Below, in pieces: positions 57,983 through 64,000 of a stretch of 64,000 bases of DNA (positions are counted from its first letter, which is position 1; each line of letters starts with the position of its first letter). A program made the translations under genes and the position numbers. A model generated the notes under the pieces. The model was not told where the DNA came from. It made no database searches and saw only the letters and a list, made by a program, of their open reading frames with translations. Origin of the DNA: Choristoneura fumiferana (lineage: Eukaryota; Arthropoda; Insecta; Lepidoptera; Tortricidae). Location of the stretch: contig NC_133493.1 in the NCBI RefSeq assembly GCF_025370935.1, positions 8,101,084 through 8,165,083 of the forward strand. Direction: 5' to 3'.

Positions 57983-58290
57983 TAGCATTTTCTACCATGT
58001 TGGTGTAGGCCTCCTTCAGCTTTCTCCACTTCTCTCTGTTCTGTGCTACCTGCATCCAGTTTGACCCGGCTATTTTCTTGATGTCATCCCTCCTTCAGCT
58101 TTCTCCACTTCTCTCTGTTCTGTGCTACCTGCATCCAGTTTGACCCGGCTATTTTCTTGATGTCATCCTTTCATCTCATCTGCGGACGTCCTCTCGGGCG
58201 TGTCGCGCCCCAGGGTTTTAACTCCAAGGTCTTCATGCGCTACGAGTCGTGCTTTCGAGCGACGTGACCCTCCCATTGCCACTTTAGGGT
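57983..58290 (-). pseudogene. LINE C-terminal pol remnant with a 79-bp tandem duplication
   Basis: The minus strand reads WQWEGHVARKHDS, then DDIKKIAGSNWMQVAQNREK, then WRKLKEAYTN, the end of an RTE-like LINE pol protein. 58011-58089 is repeated exactly at 58090-58168 (period 79, not a multiple of three), so the duplication shifts frame. Other stops are present. Confidence 0.8.
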
Positions 58291-58330
58291 AGTTATTCGA
58301 TGAACAGCGTCTGCGTCAGCGTCTTAAACT

Positions 58331-58569
58331 GTATCTACGCAGTGTGGCATCAAGAGTTGAGGATAACGCTCATTTCGAGGCTTAAAGACTCAAACCCAGT
58401 CTTTAAGACTCCAGAGTCTTAAAGACTCGACTATATTTTTGAGAATTAAATTGGCTTATTTTATACGTGTGGATGCATGAAACATTCTTTGCGGCTCTTT
58501 AAGCCTCGAAATGAGCGTTTTTCACATGGGCATCATTTTATATTGGCTATTTTCTCTCTGTGTAGATAC
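58331..58569. mobile_element. nested palindromes, probable MITE
   Basis: Outer pair GTATCTACGCAG / CTGTGTAGATAC (58331, 58558); middle pair AACGCTCATTTCGAGGCTT (58365-58383) inverted perfectly at 58501-58519; inner GAGTCTTAAAGACTC-type palindromes at 58384-58430. Confidence 0.7.
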
Positions 58570-58570
58570 C

Positions 58571-58633
58571 TGTTTTCTGTATCGCTTACTGTTTCAGGTG
58601 TACAATAAAGAGTCATTGTATTGTATTGTATTA
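58571..58633 (+). mobile_element. retroelement 3-prime end with (ATTGT)n tail
   Basis: CTGTATCGCTTACTGTTTC, GGTGTACAATAAAGAGTCAT and TTGTA units; near copy of 53584-53647. Confidence 0.75.
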
Positions 58634-58859
58634 TATAGACGTCCAAGTTTAAGATTTCAGACTTTCTTATTGTTTATGATATACGAGTAAGAGCTACCTT
58701 CATAGCAAATATTAGTTTCTGGAACCACTAGAAACACCTGTTTTAATGACTGTATCTTTTGATTGCCTTGATATTAAAGCTTAACTTCTTCACAGTTACA
58801 AGGGATTGCAGGTTGAAGTATTTGTTGACTGGCACAAAGTGATTCTAGAAGGGTTCCAT

Positions 58860-59010
58860 TTTTAGGGTTGCGGAGCCTAAATGGCAAAAACGGAACCCTT
58901 ATAGTTTCGCCATATCTGTCTGTCTGTAAAAATATTACTTAATTTTTCGTAATGGCTACGGAACCCTATTTTGGGCGTGTCCGACACGCTCTTGGCCGGT
59001 TTTTTTCCTT
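58860..59010 (+). mobile_element. short copy of the GGTTCCG / GGAACCC element
   Basis: TTTTAGGGTTGCGGAGCCTA and AACGGAACCCTTATAGTTTC at the left, GCTACGGAACCCTATTTTGG and CTCTTGGCCGGTTTTTTT at the right; the middle of the 41748 copy is deleted. Confidence 0.7.
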
Positions 59011-59771
59011 TTCAGGTACGAAATCCTAAAAACATGGTTGATACGACTTACGTTACGGTTTTTTTGTGGAACTGGTTTATCACGCAAGTTTATGGTGTAC
59101 AATGTACATGATGAAAGGAAGCCCTTTCACACTCCTGGACCCAGCAGCTTAGACTGTGTGTTGATATACCAGTTAGTCAGTCTATCAATCATTCAGCCAA
59201 CTTCTTTTGTTTAAAGGTAGTTCTCATCCGAGTACCGAATACCGAAACTACTGTACAACAGCCAATGCCAATGGCATCGACAGAGCTATATATTTTTTTA
59301 AATTGAATTGCATTAAAGGTAGAATAAGTACAGATTTTCCTTATAACAAACATCCATCTACAATTGACAAAGAAATGCCTTACACAGTTAAATCAATGGG
59401 GAGCGTCAATATAACAATAATTAGGAAGCGAGTCGTTTTATTGTTGCGGGAAAAACGCCGACGGGAATTCCGGACCATTTGTCAATGTGACTTTCATTCG
59501 CTTTGTAGGGTTCCCTATAAATTCCCGTTGTTACGTCACAATGATGAGTGAGTGGATACCGAGGTTTTTTGCGGCGAACAAATGGCTCCGGGAATTGATT
59601 CTTTTCTAATACAATTTCTATGGTAACGTTGGCAACTTTGGCGAATTTATATTGAAAATGTTTGTAAAATATTTGGATTTTGGTTGATTAATGAGTGATC
59701 GATATTTTACGTGCTTTTTTGTGTATTTTACTTTGTATAGATTTGCAATACCTGTGAAGCGTTTCAATGGG
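59011..59771. other. unassigned stretch with a 114-codon frame
   Basis: The plus-strand frame 59207-59551 has no domain, signal or homology I recognise and its internal ATG starts are not supported. Left uncalled. Confidence 0.35.
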
Positions 59772-59881
59772 GTGTGTGAAGTTTCCAATCCGCGCTGGGT
59801 CCGCCTCGGAACTACGGCCCAAACTCAAACTGAAAGGCCTGCCTGTGGGATGTATATAGGCTGAGATTATGATGATGATAG
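59772..59881 (+). mobile_element. SINE family A, 3-prime third
   Basis: TTTCCAATCCGCGCTGGGTC, GGAACTACGGCCCAAACTC and a GATTATGATGATGATA tail. Confidence 0.65.
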
Positions 59882-60041
59882 GTTTTTACCAATCAAATTC
59901 AAAAAAAATTAAGTATCCCATATTCTCTCCTGTCTTTGACCGATACAACGTTACTTACTTAAACTGACACGATCTCAGTGAACACTTAACACCTAGACAA
60001 GTGTCAAACAACCAGGTCACCCGGAAACTGCAACGCTGCCT

Positions 60042-60637
60042 ATCTCAGAGCAATAAACCAACCGGAGGGGTCTTATTTCTTATGCACGAAAGACTCCATA
60101 TTTTAGCGGTCGCACCGTGCCACTGAACTTACGAATGCGACGTCAGATATGGTGACGTAACGCGGTTTTGTCACCTATCCTTGAGTTTTTTTTGTTAACG
60201 TTTTATAAACGTGCGACATAAATAGTTTTACAGATTGGCGCAAACGTGTATTGGAGGGTCGCAAGTATTGCGATGAAGCCTGGCTCAAGGCGTTTGCTGA
60301 CAAGAGACAGAAACGACATCGAGACGGTTCTGCACCAACCTCCGCAAACTTCAGTCAGGCCTATGGACGAACAAGTTGCTCGTTCGTGGCTGTCTAGACA
60401 GCAATAGATGCGATTCGGTCTAGACAGCCACGAAATACGTTTTCCACAGCCAGCACACCAAATTTTGTCTGAAACAGACGTATAGGCCTAAATCAGTGAT
60501 CGGAATATCTTGAAATTCAAGTGTAGATCCGAAGACATTACAAAAAGCTAAACCTACCTATTAAAAACAACAAAGACTAATTTATATTACAAAATTGGTC
60601 TACATAACGTCTCCGGTTGGTTTAATGCTCTGAGGCC
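60042..60637. mobile_element. TIR element with AGAGCATTAAACCAACCGGAG termini
   Basis: CTCAGAGCAATAAACCAACC at 60043-60062 (continuing GGAG) is inverted at about 60613-60636 with one mismatch. A lone end is at 48938. Inside, a plus-strand stretch (about 60231-60400) reads DWRKRVLEGRKYCDEAWLKA after an AG acceptor-like site, then stops; I do not recognise it. A 15-bp perfect hairpin follows at 60385-60399 / 60418-60432. Confidence 0.65.
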
Positions 60638-61605
60638 GCTGCCGACGTCACTTCACTTAATGTATTGCTTGTTCTTTTAGCACTCACTCCGGAAGCTACT
60701 AATTGCAAGAAACTGGCAGGTGACACTGTTAATTTTTTTTAAAGCAGTAGACTCGTCAATTTTTTCTACCGAAATATTGGAACTATTCAAACCCTACATA
60801 ATAAAACTGTAGGGTATTTATACCCCTAAATTGTACTTAGGCACTTATCCGAAAGAACACACGATATATGCTTCTGTCTGTATTTGTAGGTGTCTATAAA
60901 ATTGAGTGTTAGCAGAGCCGCTCTCCTAAGTAAAATGTACGCAGTGTGGGGCCATTTTAGATAGTTACTAACATAGACAGACATAAAAAATAGATTTTCA
61001 AACTTTTCTTATTGATTATGCCATAAGAGCTACCCTTATATAAAATTTCTAGTTTTTAGGACATCTAGAAGGGTTTTTCGATTACGGCAATTTGTTTGGA
61101 AACACCTATATACATGTCATGCCTGTATCTCTTAACTACGCTGACTTAAAAGTTTGATTTTTTCACTGCTTAAAGGAGTAGCAAACCTGAGTTTTTGATA
61201 TTAATTACAGCTTGATATCTCCACGTTTTTCCTTTTGAAGTAACTTCGAAACCCTGAAAACGTCCAAATATCTAAACATCCACACATCTTCACAAACTTT
61301 CTTACTTATAATATTGGTAGGATACAATAGCATAAAATTTAAACTCAGATAAATTAAGATAAATCACCAATACATCATCATTGCTATTCAAATTATTATT
61401 TCGTTTCACGTTGCATTCATTTCACTCAGTACCTACGTGGTTATTTTTTAATTGGCAGAGAATTCTTGTTAATACTCATACAATAAAACTGTTTTACTTT
61501 TGACAGTCACATATGAATCAAATAAATGCCGTTTATGAAATTTTGTACCGAAAACGTTTTATTGCAGCTGATATGGACACGGAATTACTAAAGGTGTAAT
61601 AACTT
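60638..61605. other. unassigned stretch with dispersed block pieces
   Basis: 60935-61270 carries phrases (CCTGAGTTTTTGATATTAAT, CGAAACCCTGAAAACG) of the GGCCAAGTGCGAG family in decayed form. No gene. Confidence 0.4.
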
Positions 61606-61800
61606 GATCATCATCGTCACCATCATCATCAGTACATATCTCAGTTTACTGCGAGCATATGAGTAGGCCTCTTCTATGGCTTGCCTCCTCCAATCCCTGC
61701 CCGGCTGCCACACCAATATCATCGTCCCATCATCAGCATCATACGTCGGTCCATTCGTCCGTTTGTCCGTACATCTATCCATGTATGGTGGCACTTGTCC
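61606..61800 (-). mobile_element. possible SINE/LINE tail
   Basis: CATCGTCACCATCATCATC tail followed by AGTAGGCCTCTTCTATGG; too decayed to assign. Both short frames over it are shadows. Confidence 0.35.
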
Positions 61801-61807
61801 CAACGCC

Positions 61808-62130
61808 GACGATGAGCGAGAAGCGAGTAGAGCGAGTAACTAGAAACGAGTGGGTGAGCAGCGAGAAGCGAGTGTAGTTTTGTCGCTGGCTGTAAGCGAG
61901 TGTTTGAGTGCGAGGGGCAATTACTCGCTCCACTCTACTCGCTCGAGCGGGGCGGCCGCCAAGCGAGTTTTATAGCTCTTGTCGCTGCGACAAAAGATGT
62001 AAGAGCGAGTTCTCGCTGACAGTGTGAACAGCCAGCGATCAACTATTAATATATCATTATGTGTCTCTTTTACTCACACAGGATCTTATATCTTTTGTTC
62101 GTTTCTTGAGCGAGAAAATAGTAGACAACT
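61808..62130. repeat. GCGAGTA-rich foldback remnant
   Basis: More than ten GCGAG words before 61925 face their complements (CTCGCT, TACTCGC) after it, around a GC-rich centre GAGCGGGGCGGCCGCC. The outer pair TCGCTGCGACAAAAGATGTAA / ATATCTTTTGTTCG adds to the pattern. A degenerate transposon end is likely. Confidence 0.5.
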
Positions 62131-62172
62131 GCCTATATTAACCACGACGGGTAAAAAGGTAAAGTAACCCCT

Positions 62173-62268
62173 CGATACCCCTTGTGTTGACAGGTGTCCT
62201 TGGGCGGCGGTGATTGCTTCCCATCAGGTGACCCGCATTCTCGTTTTCCCCCTCATTAAAAAAAATCG
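62173..62268 (+). mobile_element. SINE family D, 3-prime end, diverged
   Basis: CTTGTGTTGACAGGTGTCCT, GGGCGGCGGTGATTGCTTCC and CCATCAGGTGACCCGCATTC, then an A-run. Confidence 0.65.
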
Positions 62269-62754
62269 AAAAATGTTTTTTTTAAGCTACGTACAGAACC
62301 AAAATAAAGAATTTAATGTTATCTTACCTACAAATATTGTAAATAAAAAGGTTTGTTAAGATGTCTGGAAGTTTGATACCCTACACAATAAGGCCTCACA
62401 GATTTAAATAAAATTTGACACACAAATATTTTATAATTTAAACTTACACATGGGATACTTTTTATCTTGGAAAATTGCATTAGTTCATTATGGGATATCG
62501 ATAAACGAATTCCTTGCAAACAAAGTCGCATGCAACAGCTTATAGAGTTATGAATTAAAAATAACATAAAGACTTTTACTTGTTTATTGTTTGTTTACTC
62601 GTATTTCAATAACTTTTCTGTTTTTTGCAGAACATTTGTTGAAGTGCTTCTTACAGAAAGAAATATCTTAAAAACATCGACAATAACCTTGAAACGACAA
62701 TCAATGTGAAACCTTGCGATACCCGAACTCCCTTAGGGCGGGCGCACACTGCCC

Positions 62755-63022
62755 GAGACAAAGCTGCCGAAGCGAGTAATGTCGCATTACAATGCATTAG
62801 GTGTCACCGGCGGATTACACTGCTGTGTGTAATGGGCCGAAGACGCAGCTAGAATTGGGTGGACGCTCCTCACTGTCCTCGAGACAAAGCTGCCGTTAAG
62901 CGAGTAAATGTAAACGCATTGGCCCCAACAATTCGATTTAGAGTCGATAACTTAGCACCGGCGGATTACACTGCTGTGTGTAATGGGCCGAAGACGCAGC
63001 TAGAATTGGGTGGACGCTCCTC
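62755..63022. repeat. two-unit tandem duplication
   Basis: Both units begin GAGACAAAGCTGCCG (62755, 62881). The last 67 bases (62805-62871 and 62956-63022) are identical, including GGCGGATTACACTGCTGTGT. Units differ in the middle (126 versus 142 bp). The 89-codon frame at 62859 only reflects the repeat. Confidence 0.85.
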
Positions 63023-63166
63023 TACAGTGTCTTGGCTCGCTAGTATAACTACTGCTATGACATTCAAAACCGTTACTAGCTATATGGGGGAATTCAGATT
63101 TTTGCAAAAAAATATCACAGTAAATTAAATAATAAATTAAAACTAAAATAAAAACTAGTTTCTTAA

Positions 63167-63353
63167 AGTCAAAATACCACAAACGGGTCTTATCGCGCTA
63201 AAACACACATTACTCGTTTATAGTGGCCGTGGTCACAAGAAGACTGAAGTGTGGGGTGAAATCTGCCTAGCAGCGCGAGCACCACTTAGCGTGATAAGTC
63301 TCGTTTGTGATATTTTGACTATGAGTGAAAATCACGAACGTTTAAAACGTTAG
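63167..63353. mobile_element. TIR element with AGTCAAAATACCA termini, copy 2
   Basis: AGTCAAAATACCACAAACGG at the left is inverted at 63297-63320, followed by GAGTGAAAATCACGAACG as in copy 1 at 55122. The centre differs. Confidence 0.75.
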
Positions 63354-63916
63354 TTTCTTAAAATTAAAATAACTCTAAAAATGGCTCCCAGGGAAAATAT
63401 TCTTAGATTTTTTGAGCAAATATTTTGCTAATTTAAACAAATAATCATATGTCATTATGAAAAAAATACATTAAAAGTTGAATCGTGAAAATCCCCGTCA
63501 ATAAATATAGGCTGATATTTTTTCACGTCAACCCTTTGCACATTTATGACAAATAAAAGATTTTGACAGTAAAAGTACACGTGCCGTATAATCATAATAA
63601 TGGCAGGCATAAATCGCGACGAAAAAGCTGACGTTTTATATCAAACAGCATTACATCTGTTATATACGTCGCCACATTAAGGGCACCCTTATAAAGGTAA
63701 TTTGTATTTTTGTGTGCGTTTTCTACGTCCGTGAAATTATTATTGCTTATCGCGTTTGCTGTTGGTATATTTAAAAGATCTTTCTTAATGTAATGATGGA
63801 GTTTAAATAGACATTGTAACTGTCGCGTACGACTACCTATAGAGACTAGGTACTGTCTGTTGTAGTACCCAACCAATTCGATTCCTAGACCAGCAGGGCT
63901 ACTATGAAACTCGAAA
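63354..63916. other. unassigned stretch
   Basis: The 94-codon minus-strand frame at 63592-63876 has no domain. Nothing else seen. Confidence 0.4.
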
Positions 63917-64000
63917 CTCGAAGTTCGTGTCGTGCGGTCCCTCTGACACTTATACTATTTAATACGAGAGCGAGAGGGACGGTACGATACGAACTTCGAG
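63917..64000. mobile_element. MITE with CTCGAAGTTCGT termini, at the window edge
   Basis: CTCGAAGTTCGTGTCGTGCG at 63917 is inverted at 63973-64000 (ACGATACGAACTTCGAG). It may continue past the window. Confidence 0.7.

Noticed and set aside
59207..59551. 114-codon reading frame as a gene
   Set aside because: No domain or supporting signals; cannot be told from chance.
1..64000. CRISPR array, bacterial operon or prophage
   Set aside because: No regularly spaced repeats with unique spacers, no ribosome-binding-site organised genes, and repeat families are of insect type.

Overview
The window looks like intergenic DNA from an insect, most likely a moth or butterfly. It is AT-rich and densely packed with short dispersed repeats: tRNA-headed SINEs, LINE 3-prime ends terminating in GATGATG- or TTGTA-type tails, many short foldback/MITE-like elements, and simple repeats. 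The lepidopteran call rests on recognising these repeat families, not on a host gene. I found no convincing host protein-coding gene, rRNA or true tRNA gene. Apart from one element, every long reading frame is a repeat shadow or too short and featureless to support.

The standout is a structurally complete DIRS-type tyrosine-recombinase retrotransposon at about 1534-6819. It has 152-bp inverted terminal repeats with no mismatch seen by eye. Its internal complementary region (6390-6507) carries 50 and 48 bases complementary to the outer left and right ends. In order it encodes a gag-like protein (short lysine/arginine-rich first exon, a probable 562-bp intron, then the main exon), a reverse transcriptase/RNase H/methyltransferase-like polyprotein, and a tyrosine recombinase. 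The gag frame carries the heptamer T_TTA_AAC exactly in phase, just inside the gag/pol overlap and 8 nt before a GC-rich stem. The pol frame has no ATG until codon 44 after that overlap. This is a strong candidate for programmed -1 frameshifting. The intron holds six copies of a near-palindromic motif (ACGTAAATCGT framed by CTC...GAG). A second frame change near 2522-2636 breaks gag and is either a disabling indel or a further recoding event.

The rest of the window, 6820-64000, is a graveyard of older elements. It contains RTE-like LINE C-terminal and 3-prime fragments at about 10 places, a Penelope-like GIY-YIG fragment (43470-43596), a frameshifted LINE pol remnant (43616-44070), and a THAP-like zinc-finger start cut off by a stop (33287-33376). 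There are at least four SINE families in several copies, an inverted SINE dimer (44426-44713), and some 15 foldback or TIR elements. Tandem duplications lie at 57983-58290 and 62755-63022, and a compound CT/CA/CGCA microsatellite at 49106-49287. How the parts work together can only be discussed for the DIRS element. Its gag would package RNA, the pol protein would copy it, the internal complementary region would template formation of a circle, and the recombinase would insert that circle without a target duplication.
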